A stretch of DNA of 64,000 bases. Source: JAVZCJ01 sp964532175 (GTDB taxonomy: Archaea; Thermoproteota; Nitrososphaeria_A; Caldarchaeales; JAVZCJ01). The stretch lies in NCBI GenBank assembly GCA_964532175.1, contig CAZHGP010000001.1, positions 1 through 64,000 of the forward strand, read 5' to 3'. The translations under genes were made by a program, and so were the position numbers. This document shows positions 10,020 through 19,183 of the stretch, piece after piece (positions within the stretch are counted from its first letter, which is position 1; each line of letters begins with the position of its first letter). A model generated the notes under the pieces. The model saw nothing but the letters and a program-made list of their open reading frames with translations, searched no databases and was not told the DNA's origin.

Positions 10020-10263
10020 CTTTCTTTTAATATTTTTATTTGAAAAAATCTTTTTGAAGAAATATATGGAAATTTTTTCTTAGTAAAAAATAATCTTTCA
10101 ATCAGATGCTATTTTTCAGGAAAAAGAAGCTAAGTATGATATGGATTTTTTGATAATACTTAAAAATATATTTTTTTAATTTTCTATTAATTTTTATTAA
10201 GAATTTTTAAAATAGATTATAAAAGTATATATATGATTTTTCACTAATATTATTTAAAAAAAG
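10020..10263. other. AT-rich intergenic region
   Basis: About 245 bp between uxaE and the large surface-protein gene. I see no ORF or clear hairpin. The T-rich run just after the uxaE stop could end transcription, and the A/T-rich stretch near 10190-10240 could hold the promoter of the downstream gene. Both are weak inferences. Confidence 0.3.
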
Positions 10264-10266
10264 GGG
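10261..10266 (+). promoter_or_regulatory. Purine-rich ribosome-binding-like site before a missing start codon
   Basis: AAGGGG lies 6 bp before an in-frame ACG at 10273. Codons from 10273 on encode a basic N-terminus and hydrophobic core typical of a signal peptide that runs straight into the 10315 reading frame. An in-frame TAA at 10255 closes the frame upstream, and no ATG, GTG or TTG occurs between it and 10315. The site therefore argues that translation originally began at 10273. Confidence 0.45.
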
Positions 10267-10314
10267 AAAAAAACGAAATTATATAAAAAAATATTTGCAT
10301 TATTAATATTATTA

Positions 10315-13300
10315 TTGGCATCCCTACATTTTGCATATGTTCAACATACATTTGTTATAGGAAGCGCACAGGAGAATTCAATTTCAAATTATAACATTCT
10401 TAGTTCAAATGAAAAAATTTTAGGCCCATCAATTCAAGCACCTTCTGGAACTACGATTTATGATTTTATAGCTCATGCATCAGAAGCATCTTGGAGTAGT
10501 GGAGCTGGAGCTTTACCATTCCCAGGAAGTACTTCTGATAGTAGAGGCTTTGCATGTTATGTAAATAATGCGATATTAGAAGATGGAACCAAATGGAGTA
10601 GAGTTCTTGAAACTCATCCGCAATGGATTAGTGGTGGCTGGATTGCTGGTGTTTATCCTCAACAAACTATTCAACCAAATACTCAATTGACTGTTAGGAT
10701 TGGCTTCCTTTCTGGTGCGACTGGAACAGATGGTGCTAAATTTGATGTTTATTTTGATGAATATCGTGGCACAGCCGCAGCTCCTTTAAGGTATACTATC
10801 TCAAGCCATTTTGCAACTCTAGATGGCAAGCTTGATGTAATAACAAAGAACTTAAATTTTATAGCTGGTAAGAAAGGTAATTTTATTCTATATGTTAATG
10901 CTGGTCAAACTTCAAATCGAGATTGGGCTATTTGGGCTGAAGCAAAAATAGAAACAATTCCATTACCAGACCTTATAATTACAGATATATGGCAAAAAGG
11001 CAATAGGATTTATTATAAAATAAAGAATATAGGTGATGCTAGTGTAGGAGCTGTAGGAGCTCCTATAAAGTTCTTCAATGCTCTTTTCATAGATGGGAAA
11101 TATTTAGCTAAAGATTATATTAATACAATAATTGAACCTGGAAAAGAGATAGAGAGATACTTTGATTATGATTGGCGTATGACATTACTAAAGCATGTAA
11201 TAAAAGTTTGTGCTGATTATGGAGAAAATGTTGTTGAGAAAGATGAGAGGAATAATTGTAGAGAAGAAACTTGGTATTTAGCATTGCCAGATTTAACTTT
11301 ACTATCAATGTCTTGGACACCAAAAGTGCCAAGAGTTGGGCAATCTGTCAAATTTACAGTCGTTGTTAAGAATATTGGAAATGAAACAGCTGGAGCTTGT
11401 AAAGGAGGGCTCTGGTTGGTTAATGTGACAAAGACAATAATTGCTTCTGTTGATGTACCAAGTCTCCTTCCTGGGGAAAATAGGACATTGATACTAAATT
11501 GGACTCCATCTATTGAAGGAGTATATATAATCTTCTTCTCTATTGATTATGAAAACTCTGTTATGGAAGCTGATGAAGGTAATAACGAATTATTGGATAA
11601 AATAAATGTTACGAGAGCATATAGGCCAGATCTTGTTGTTATTGAAATAATACTTGATAGGAATACAAGTAGAATAGGATATGTTATAAAGAATATTGGA
11701 GAAGATATTGCAAAAAGTGGGCATTCAACAACACTTTATGTTAATGGAAAAGAAGTTGATCATGATAAAGTTGATGTTAATCTAAAGCCGGGAGAAGTAT
11801 ACAAATCATTATTTAAAAAGTATGAATGGCCAGAATGCCAAAATATTACAGTTAAAGTATGTGCAGATAATTATAATCAAGTTGAGGAATCTAATGAGGA
11901 AAATAATTGTTTAGAGAAAGTGGGTGTATCATATTATGTTCCAATAATAATCACATCAGGACCAAGAGTCATAAATGTTACTCAAGATTCAGTAACAGTA
12001 ATATGGAGCACAAATAAGAAAAGTGATAGTGCAGTTATATATAGCGATAGATCTACTGGAGAAGAAGGGAAAGTTTATGATGCAAATATGGTAAATAACC
12101 ATGAGTTAAAGATAACTGGCCTTAAACCTAGGGCTACTTATCGTTTCTATGTTGGATCAAAGGATATTTGTGGGTATGTTGTTATTAGTAAGAGCATGGT
12201 ATTTGAAACAATATCTCCACCAGATAAGGAGAAACCTTCAGTAACATTGTTCTTACCAGAAAGACTTGTTGGTATCGCAAATATCGAAGCTAATGCAAGT
12301 GATAATGTTGGAGTAGGAGGTGTAACTTTTTCAATAGATGGAGTAGTGAAGTTCATAGATTTCTCTCCACCTTATGTTTGGGTTTGCAACACTACTCTAT
12401 TCAGTAATGGAGTTCATAGTTTCAGTGCAAAAGCTTTTGATGCTGCTGGAAATGAGGGTATCGATACAAAAGATGGCACGATCGACAATCCGATGCCGGA
12501 CAGAACTCCGCCGCTAGTGCGAATAATTAAACCAAGTAGAGAATGGGTGCACGGCCTCGTAGAGATAGAGGCTTTAATACAGGACGACCCGAATGCAACC
12601 AAACCCACAGGATACATTCAAGAAGTAGAGCTTCATATAGATGGTAGATTGGTAGAAAGACAGGTATATGCTCCGTTTCATATCGATCCTTTCAGAGGAG
12701 AGCTTATTGTAAATCCAAAAAGAAGCAACTTAACTTTCACTTATCTTTGGAATGCAACAGGTCTTGTACCAAATTCCGAGCATATAATAGAAGTTAAGGC
12801 ATGGGACGATTCAGGTAACTATGGACATGATAGCATAAGAGTAAAAATATTCAGCATGATGCCTATAGGAGAATATCTTGAGAAGATAGAAACTGGAGTG
12901 ATAAAAATCATTAACATTGAGGTCATGAGGAATGTTGTAAGACATGATAACTGGTTTGATGTCAGTTTAACGATCAAAAATAATGGGACTACGGCTTTAG
13001 AGGGCTTCAATATTATTGATCCGTGTATTAGTTTTCAGGCAATGGCCCTGCCAATGCCAGAGACATCTAGAGACACCGAGGTATTGTATGATCGGATTTT
13101 GCACAGAAGTATTGTAAATATAAAACCATCGATGAATAAACTGAACCCAGGAGAGTCTTGGACCTTTCACTACTATGCTGTGCCTATAGTTTTCGATTTC
13201 ATTCAATATGTTGAGGGTTCTTTCCAGCATTATCCGTATATCATTGGCGGTTTCGAGACTTTTATATCATTCCAATGTGAGGGTGTGACTTATCGTAAAT

Positions 13301-14544
13301 ATTTCATACTACCTCGAGATGTAGATTATGAGGACTGGGATGGTAATGGTATATCGGAATTACAAGATGCCTTTAATACTGTAGATTACTTGATTGTCAC
13401 TCATCCAGAGAAGTTGTTCATAGACAATCCTACGGATAGAGATGGTGTGAATCTATTGCTTCAAGAGATTGCCGTGTTAGCTAAGATAAAGCATGGAGTC
13501 TTGGGATACCTTGAATTTACCAATACTCCAGATACATTAAAAAATCTCCTTAATCCATTTATCGAGGCCCCTTCTAACGTATTTTGTTCAGCCAGAGGCA
13601 CTTATAAATATGATAAATTGGTCAGGCGACTGCCTACGTTTCGAGGAAAGGGAAATGCCTACCTTCTAATCGTAGGAGAGAACAAGATAGTGCCTGCAAA
13701 GGATGTTATTGGCAGATATTGGGGCGGAGATCGTTGGAATTGGGATGTCGTTTTCTGTAGCGATAACTATTATGCCGACATTATAGGAGACGACGGAATA
13801 CCAGATTTGATCGTGGGGAGGATTGTCGGTGAAAACGCAGGGGGACTCATTAAACCGATAAGTGCCAGCATTTCGGTTTACCTTGGGCTGAAAGAACTCT
13901 ATTTGAATGTTCTTGCAATCTCAGGACCCGAAGAAGATTTCCCTGGAAGTGTGGAGGATGTAGCTAATGGGCTTTGGCATCAAGGATTTAATGTAGAGAT
14001 AGTATACACGGGCAATTATAGCGATCCTGCTGAGCGGGCTATAGCCATTAAGAATAGAGCATTGGATAAAAGCTTGATATTTTGGTTTGGTCATGGATTA
14101 GCTGGAGGAGGAAGCTGGGCGTCTGTTCTAGACGCTCAAGAAAATAGTTCATGTTCCATTGGCATCCAACAAGAGAATGGGGGGGTCGTTGGTAATCCGA
14201 TAGATTTCGGTAGAAGCTGTCCTATTGTTTTCGCCTGGTCATGCGAAACAGGTCGGTATATGCGGAAGAACTGGAATCCTATAACTCATGAGATTTGGGA
14301 CAACTCCCTTTACGGAATGCCTGAAGCTTTCTTCCATTATGGTGCTGTGGTCTACATAGGCTCAACGATGACCATGGGTGGTTCTCCTGTAGAAGTGAAA
14401 GAGAGCTTCTTTTTAAGTCTTAAAGGATATTTAGAAAATGGTTGGCCTATAGGACTTCTGTTCAAGAACATGAAGATCAGAAAAATGGATGTAGAATTTG
14501 CGTTTGAAGTCAATTACTATGGAGATCCTAAGTATGGTGGGTGA
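10315..14544 (+). CDS. Secreted CARDB/FnIII/Ig protein with C-terminal C25 (gingipain-like) peptidase domain
   Basis: A protein of at least 1409 residues. The TTG at 10315 falls inside the signal peptide; the reading frame continues upstream to 10273 (an ACG after AAGGGG), so the true N-terminus is probably about 14 residues longer. Three CARDB-type repeats (about 215-550) each end in a 'V.E.DE.NN' motif. A fibronectin-III-like module follows at about 545-620, then two Ig-like 'Big' modules near 640-830. The C-terminal third resembles peptidase family C25: 'PDLIVGRI', then the catalytic His in FWFGHG (H1260) and the catalytic Cys in AWSCETG (C1310), ending 'YYGDP' as these domains do. It is probably secreted or surface-bound. 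GC content rises sharply from about 12475. It overlaps the next gene by 4 bp. Confidence 0.8.
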   Translation: MASLHFAYVQHTFVIGSAQENSISNYNILSSNEKILGPSIQAPSGTTIYDFIAHASEASWSSGAGALPFPGSTSDSRGFACYVNNAILEDGTKWSRVLETHPQWISGGWIAGVYPQQTIQPNTQLTVRIGFLSGATGTDGAKFDVYFDEYRGTAAAPLRYTISSHFATLDGKLDVITKNLNFIAGKKGNFILYVNAGQTSNRDWAIWAEAKIETIPLPDLIITDIWQKGNRIYYKIKNIGDASVGAVGAPIKFFNALFIDGKYLAKDYINTIIEPGKEIERYFDYDWRMTLLKHVIKVCADYGENVVEKDERNNCREETWYLALPDLTLLSMSWTPKVPRVGQSVKFTVVVKNIGNETAGACKGGLWLVNVTKTIIASVDVPSLLPGENRTLILNWTPSIEGVYIIFFSIDYENSVMEADEGNNELLDKINVTRAYRPDLVVIEIILDRNTSRIGYVIKNIGEDIAKSGHSTTLYVNGKEVDHDKVDVNLKPGEVYKSLFKKYEWPECQNITVKVCADNYNQVEESNEENNCLEKVGVSYYVPIIITSGPRVINVTQDSVTVIWSTNKKSDSAVIYSDRSTGEEGKVYDANMVNNHELKITGLKPRATYRFYVGSKDICGYVVISKSMVFETISPPDKEKPSVTLFLPERLVGIANIEANASDNVGVGGVTFSIDGVVKFIDFSPPYVWVCNTTLFSNGVHSFSAKAFDAAGNEGIDTKDGTIDNPMPDRTPPLVRIIKPSREWVHGLVEIEALIQDDPNATKPTGYIQEVELHIDGRLVERQVYAPFHIDPFRGELIVNPKRSNLTFTYLWNATGLVPNSEHIIEVKAWDDSGNYGHDSIRVKIFSMMPIGEYLEKIETGVIKIINIEVMRNVVRHDNWFDVSLTIKNNGTTALEGFNIIDPCISFQAMALPMPETSRDTEVLYDRILHRSIVNIKPSMNKLNPGESWTFHYYAVPIVFDFIQYVEGSFQHYPYIIGGFETFISFQCEGVTYRKYFILPRDVDYEDWDGNGISELQDAFNTVDYLIVTHPEKLFIDNPTDRDGVNLLLQEIAVLAKIKHGVLGYLEFTNTPDTLKNLLNPFIEAPSNVFCSARGTYKYDKLVRRLPTFRGKGNAYLLIVGENKIVPAKDVIGRYWGGDRWNWDVVFCSDNYYADIIGDDGIPDLIVGRIVGENAGGLIKPISASISVYLGLKELYLNVLAISGPEEDFPGSVEDVANGLWHQGFNVEIVYTGNYSDPAERAIAIKNRALDKSLIFWFGHGLAGGGSWASVLDAQENSSCSIGIQQENGGVVGNPIDFGRSCPIVFAWSCETGRYMRKNWNPITHEIWDNSLYGMPEAFFHYGAVVYIGSTMTMGGSPVEVKESFFLSLKGYLENGWPIGLLFKNMKIRKMDVEFAFEVNYYGDPKYGG

Positions 14545-15887
14545 CCATGAATAGTAAGCGTTTATTTCAATCCTTGGAATGCATTCTTATATTAACCCTG
14601 ATTTTAAGTAGTATTTCTAATGTTTTTGCTGAGCAAGTTTCTGAGGTTACGATAATCGGTCTATCTACTGATCGGATAATTTACGATCCAGGTGAAACCG
14701 TAACTATTAACGTCTTATTGAACAATTCAGGCGGAGCTAAGAACATCATTATCAGTGCTCTGATAAAAAGCTATTTGACAAATGCAGTTATCAGCAGTGC
14801 GCCATTAAAGACACTTCACAATGTAGTAGGTGAAGCATCATTTTCGATGGTTTGGGACAGCACGGGATTTCCAATCGGCGACTATTATGTAGAAGTTATG
14901 TTAAATGATACCTATGGAAACTTACTAGATAGGGGAACATGCGGGTTCAGACTTGGCAGACCTATAATAAACGTGACAAGCTTTAGCGTTGAACCTCAAC
15001 ACTTCAAGATAGGTGACAATGTGAGAATATCACTTGATGCTCAGAACACTGGCTCAATAAACCTCTCCGGAAGCTGCATATTCATAATACAGAAAGAGAA
15101 TGGTGGCTCAATTTTATACTTTTACCATAATTTCTCATCTCTTACTCCAAAAAGTTCTATCAAATTCACTTTTATATGGGATACTTCTTCTGCTGAAAAA
15201 GGGGTTTTATATTACATAATTGGATATATCTCGTATGAAGGGCAAACAACTCCACTTATGGCTGCCATGGCTAGCACAAACTATTTACCAATAGCAAGAT
15301 TTAGCTATACGCCTACTAAAATAGGATTATGTGAAGAAGTGACATTTGATGCTTCAGCTTCAAGCGATCCTGATGGAAGCATATCTTCATATAAATGGGA
15401 TTTTGGAGATGGTGGAAAGAGCTCCGGTGCCAAAGTAAAACATTCTTATCATGGACTTGGAAATTACAAGGTAACATTAACAGTTATTGATAATGAAGGA
15501 GCAAGTAATTCTACAAGTCAATTCATTAAAGTTGTATTGATGTATACTTTAAATATTTCATCAAATGCTGCAATTGAAATATCAGGAACAGGTAAATACA
15601 AAGAAGGGGATGAAGTAACATTATCTGCGCCTCCCTCTGTAAGTATGGCAGGAATACTTGGAATGCTTGGTGGAAAGTATAACTTTAAACAATGGTCTGG
15701 AACATTAAACTCAACTAATAATACAGTAAAGTTAGCTTTCACTGGATATAATACAAAATTTGAAATGAGAGCAATATATGTTGAAGATTACTTTAATGCG
15801 ATTATCATTTTGCTGAGTATAATATCAGCTATAGTAGCAATTATAGCAATTTACTTACGAAGTAGAAAAAAGAAAAAACTTTCGTAA
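14541..15887 (+). CDS. PKD-domain surface protein with C-terminal membrane anchor
   Basis: A 448-residue protein with a signal peptide (hydrophobic core about residues 11-28, ending 'VFAEQV'). Two beta-sandwich modules with 'YDPGETVTI' and 'FKIGDNVRI' are followed by a PKD domain (about 250-330; 'SSDPDGSISSYKWDFGDG'), an InlB-like 'FKQWSGTL' module and a transmembrane helix (about 418-438) ending in RSRKKKK. GTG at 14541 and ATG at 14547 are both possible; the ATG is more usual here. Four-base coupling to the peptidase gene suggests they work together, the anchored PKD protein perhaps holding the peptidase at the surface. GC-rich codons give way to the AT-rich style near 15110. Confidence 0.82.
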   Translation: MTMNSKRLFQSLECILILTLILSSISNVFAEQVSEVTIIGLSTDRIIYDPGETVTINVLLNNSGGAKNIIISALIKSYLTNAVISSAPLKTLHNVVGEASFSMVWDSTGFPIGDYYVEVMLNDTYGNLLDRGTCGFRLGRPIINVTSFSVEPQHFKIGDNVRISLDAQNTGSINLSGSCIFIIQKENGGSILYFYHNFSSLTPKSSIKFTFIWDTSSAEKGVLYYIIGYISYEGQTTPLMAAMASTNYLPIARFSYTPTKIGLCEEVTFDASASSDPDGSISSYKWDFGDGGKSSGAKVKHSYHGLGNYKVTLTVIDNEGASNSTSQFIKVVLMYTLNISSNAAIEISGTGKYKEGDEVTLSAPPSVSMAGILGMLGGKYNFKQWSGTLNSTNNTVKLAFTGYNTKFEMRAIYVEDYFNAIIILLSIISAIVAIIAIYLRSRKKKKLS

Positions 15888-16064
15888 TTCATTAACATCT
15901 TAAATACAAAAAATACCTTTTTTATTTTTTGTTATTAGAATTTCTCGATTTTTTTATTTCTAAGCTTTTTTTTCAATATTTTTTATTTTACTCTTATAAA
16001 TATTTTTCACTATTAAATTTTTCTTTATTAGTAATGAAGTAAAAAGTATGATGTAAAATTTTAT

Positions 16065-16349
16065 TTATTTCTCTATTAATTCTTTAACTTCCTTTTTTCC
16101 TTCTTCTAATTCTTTCATTTGTTCTTTATCTTTTAATACCAATAATGCTTGAAATTCTCCTACATGGGTTTTCTCTTCTTTTGCTATATCTAAAAGAATT
16201 TTTTTAATATTTTTATCATCAGTCATATTTGCTAATTATTCATAAAGATTTACAGCATCCAATTCAGCTATTATTCCTAATCTTAATATTTCTTTATCAA
16301 TATCCTCTTTTTTTATTTTATTAAGATCTATGGGTATTATTGATAACAT
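16065..16349 (-). pseudogene. Encapsulated ferritin-like protein (EncFtn), interrupted by an in-frame TAA
   Basis: The reverse strand encodes MLSIIPIDLN... and, later, ILLDIAKEEKTHVGEF, closely resembling archaeal encapsulin-cargo ferritins (Pyrococcus type: 'AELDAINLYEQMA ... VGEF'). Codon 38 (16236-16238) is TAA exactly where the family has Gln (YEQ), which fits one C-to-T change from CAA. The metal ligands lie on both sides of the stop (Glu29 before it; the EE..H motif after it), so neither fragment alone can be a working ferroxidase. The full frame is 94 codons, normal for EncFtn. No encapsulin shell gene lies nearby. Sequencing error or readthrough cannot be excluded. Confidence 0.75.
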
Positions 16350-16474
16350 TTTCTAAACCCCTTTTTGATTTAATTAATTAACTTTATTCCTATTAAATTT
16401 TTATGGAATATTTTATAAATATAAATTGATAAACTTTTTATAGCAGTGCACTTTCTATTTTTTAGTGTTCAACT

Positions 16475-17127
16475 TTGAATACTTTAAAGAAGGAATTTTT
16501 TAGAACTTTTAGATAAGGATTTGGAGTTTAGGTATGCTATTGCAGGCTATTTAGGTATTTCAGAAATTTTAAAAAGACTTGATAATATAGCAGGAGAGCA
16601 AGTAAAGTTAAGGGAAGAACAAATTAAACTTAGAGAGGAACAAATTAGAATTGCTGAAGAGCAAGTAAAGCTTAGAGAAGATTTTAACAAAATACTCCTT
16701 AGGTTTGAGAAAATGGAAAATAGGCTTATTAGAGTTGAGAGAACCTTAGAAAAGCTTACTATAGATGTTAAAGATGAAGCAAAGTCTGTGATAAAATTTA
16801 AGCTTAGGGAATTTGGAATAAGCCTTGAGTTAACTTCGCTAGCTCTTCCAGATTTAGAAATAAATGTTTATGGTGCTTCAGATGATATTTGTGTTATTGG
16901 TGAAGCAACAGTTAGAGCTGGAGCTAAACTAATTGATGAGCTTTTAGAAAAATTTGAAAAACTTAAAACTAATTATCCAAACCTTTTAAGGAAAAAAAAT
17001 TATATTTGTAATTTATGTATCTTTGCCCATGAGTGAACTTATAGAAAAAGCAAAGGAAAAGAATATATGGTTATTAAAAGCTACAGAAGAATTCTTTAGA
17101 CCAGAAAAAATATTCTATGAAATTTAG
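16475..17127 (+). pseudogene. DUF3782/COG5493-type coiled-coil protein with two homopolymer frameshifts
   Basis: Three frame segments join into one homologue of the intact gene at 23882. A TTG at 16475 gives NTLKKEF. A six-T run at 16496-16501 then shifts the frame, and ELLDKD.EFRYAIAGYLG follows, matching the intact paralogue's ELLDKDKEFRYTVAGYLG. Heptad coiled coils (KLREEQI repeats) and a C-terminal nuclease-like fold ('DLEINVYGASDD', 'VIGEATVRAG') come next. An eight-A run at 16992-16999 shifts the frame again; beyond it the frame reads ...YVSLPMSELIEKAKEKN and ends at 17127. Removing one T and one A restores a single frame. The longest open piece is 16521-17036. The ExK lysine of PD-(D/E)XK nucleases is Thr here. 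Confidence 0.65.
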
Positions 17128-17489
17128 TTTTTAAAAGAGGTATACCAAAAAATTTTAGATATTATTATAGTTATCCTAAATCAAAAAGTGGCAACTCTAT
17201 TGAGGATCAGTGATATGTTTTTAGGTACATTTAAGTAATTCTTCCCCATTTCTGCGGCTATCTTATGTAATTCATTTTAAACTTCTTCTTTTGCATCTTC
17301 TGGAATTTAATATAGCTTTCTCTCTTTTTTAGAGTTTTTATTATTTTCATTTTTATAAAATAATTCATTAGGTATAAATCTTAATCTTATAAAAGATTTT
17401 TTAAAAGATGCTAAACATATATATCTTTAATAAAAAAACTTAAGTATTAGAGAAAAGTTAAAATTTTTAAGCTAAATGGTGATTTAAAA
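17128..17489. other. Intergenic region with a possible decayed minus-strand ORF
   Basis: No intact gene. On the minus strand (about 17390 to 17205) one frame reads ...RLRFIPNELFYK..., then SKKERKLY-stop-IPEDAKEEV-stop-NELHKIAAEMGKNYL. Both stops are TAA at positions where Gln would fit. It looks protein-like but I cannot name the family. The rest is AT-rich and should hold the promoter of the downstream iolO-like gene. Confidence 0.3.
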
Positions 17490-18407
17490 ATGGGATTTTC
17501 AATAGATATATTAAAAAATAACTTGTGCTTTTCTGTTAAGTTCCCTTGGAATATAGGAATTGTAAGCTTTATGGCATATCCAACAATGATGGAAGGAAAA
17601 GAAATATATTCTTCTATTAAAAAAATTGCTGAAGATAATTTCTTTGATTTAATAGAATTGCCAGTTCTTTCGAATGAAGAATTATCTTCAATAGCTCCAT
17701 TATTAAAGAATAAAAATGTAAGTATTGGTCTTCAACCATTCATATTTAAAGAAAAAATTAATATAAATTCTCTTAATTCAAATGAAAGGAAAAGAGCTAT
17801 AGATATGATAAAAAAGGAAATAGATAAAGCATCACGATATGGAATATGCACAATAGCTTTATGTTCTGGTCCAGATGTTGAAAAAGAGAAAAGAGAAGAA
17901 GCAAAGAAATTATTAATAGATTCTTTAAATGAAATTTGCAGCTATGCTTCAAAATATGGTATAAATATAGTATTCGAAACATTTGATAGAGATCATGATA
18001 AAAAACTTTTAATTGGTCCAAAAGATGAAGCATTAGAAATAATTAAAAAAGTACGTGAAAAAAATAAAAATATAGGATTATTATGGGATTTAAGTCATGC
18101 ACCTTTATTAAATGAAAAACCAGAAGATGTTAAAGAAATAAAAGATTATCTTTTCCATATTCATATTGGTTGTGGTAAAGAAGTTAATGGCAAGCTTTAT
18201 GATTGGCATCCAGTTTTCCATACAAAAGGAGCATTAAATACAGAAGAAGATATTGCAAAACTTTTAAAAGCTTTATCTGAAATAAACTATAATGGAGCTA
18301 TAAGTTTTGAAATAAAACCTGAAGCAGATCAAACAAGTGAACTTGTAATAAATGCTGCAAAAGGTGCATTAATAAAAGCTTTTCAAATATTTATTGAAAA
18401 ATTATAA
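17490..18407 (+). CDS. iolO: Sugar-phosphate isomerase/epimerase family TIM barrel, IolO-like
   Basis: A 305-residue AP-endonuclease-2/xylose-isomerase-like TIM barrel. Predicted metal ligands are all present: Glu163 (FETFD), Asp200 (LLWDLSH), His223/His225 (FHIHIG) and Glu274 (SFEIKPE). In Thermotoga, IolO of this superfamily epimerises 5-keto-L-gluconate to D-tagaturonate. The assignment here rests on family plus neighbourhood (IolM, IolN and IolG homologues within 5 kb, UxaE homologue 7.5 kb upstream). The superfamily is broad, so other ketose or keto-acid epimerase activities remain possible. Confidence 0.6.
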   Translation: MGFSIDILKNNLCFSVKFPWNIGIVSFMAYPTMMEGKEIYSSIKKIAEDNFFDLIELPVLSNEELSSIAPLLKNKNVSIGLQPFIFKEKININSLNSNERKRAIDMIKKEIDKASRYGICTIALCSGPDVEKEKREEAKKLLIDSLNEICSYASKYGINIVFETFDRDHDKKLLIGPKDEALEIIKKVREKNKNIGLLWDLSHAPLLNEKPEDVKEIKDYLFHIHIGCGKEVNGKLYDWHPVFHTKGALNTEEDIAKLLKALSEINYNGAISFEIKPEADQTSELVINAAKGALIKAFQIFIEKL

Positions 18408-18537
18408 CCCTATTTTTTATTTTTGAAATTTAATTAACTATGTTCTTATTAAAAGCTATTTAAGGATTTAAGAATTATATTTTTATTAAATTTATTTGAA
18501 CTTTATTAAACTATTTTAAACTATTTTAAGATTTTTC

Positions 18538-19125
18538 ATGAATTTAAAGTCTTTATTTGGCATTTTTTATAAAAATATTAATGTGAAAAAGGAAAGTTTT
18601 TTAAATAATATTTTGAAAATTAAGTTTACGAATCCTATAAGCTATATTTGGTTAAAAAGAAGACAATATATTGTTAAGAAAATTCTGAAAAAATCTAGAG
18701 TTCTAGATATTGGTTGTGGTGAACATAAAATTATTCATGAAGCAATCGGATTGGATTTGCATTCTTATAAAAACATTGATATTATTAGTGATGCTGAAAA
18801 TATACCATTTTCAAACGAATCTTTCGATAGTGTAGTTATACTTGAAGTTATAGAACATTTAAAAAATCCAGAAAAAGCCATTAAGGAAATATATAGAATT
18901 TTAAGAAAAAGAGGGCAAGTTATTATTTCAACTCCTAATGTAAATTTTTCATGGAAAATTATTTGGTGGTTATGGAGCCATACATTTGGAAGAAAGTGGC
19001 TTAATTTGCATACTAATGAATTTAATGAAATAACTTTAGTTAAATTATTTTCAAAATATTTTAAAACTAAAAATATAAGAAAAGTTAATCATTGGATTTT
19101 AATTTTAGAAGGTATAAAGATGTAA
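18538..19125 (+). CDS. Class I SAM-dependent methyltransferase
   Basis: A 195-residue methyltransferase of the type-11 group. Motif I is VLDIGCGE (with a His after it), followed by an acidic 'GLDLHS' strand, then 'AENIPFSNESFDSVVILEVIEHL' typical of this family (only short parts cited), and 'YRILRKRGQVIISTPN' near the end. The substrate cannot be predicted; small-molecule, lipid or quinone-like acceptors are common. It lies alone between iolO-like and iolM-like genes, convergent with the latter. Confidence 0.8.
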   Translation: MNLKSLFGIFYKNINVKKESFLNNILKIKFTNPISYIWLKRRQYIVKKILKKSRVLDIGCGEHKIIHEAIGLDLHSYKNIDIISDAENIPFSNESFDSVVILEVIEHLKNPEKAIKEIYRILRKRGQVIISTPNVNFSWKIIWWLWSHTFGRKWLNLHTNEFNEITLVKLFSKYFKTKNIRKVNHWILILEGIKM

Positions 19126-19183
19126 TATAGCATTAGTAGATTATAATGTGAAACATCCCTGATCAACAATAATATTTAAAATA

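Noticed and set aside
12147..13230. Antisense ORFs opposite the C25 protein gene
   Set aside because: They are short, lack ribosome-binding sites or family motifs and lie opposite strongly coding sequence.
16065..17400. Reassignment of TAA to Gln
   Set aside because: TAA ends most intact genes here, so recoding is not general; local decay or errors are simpler.
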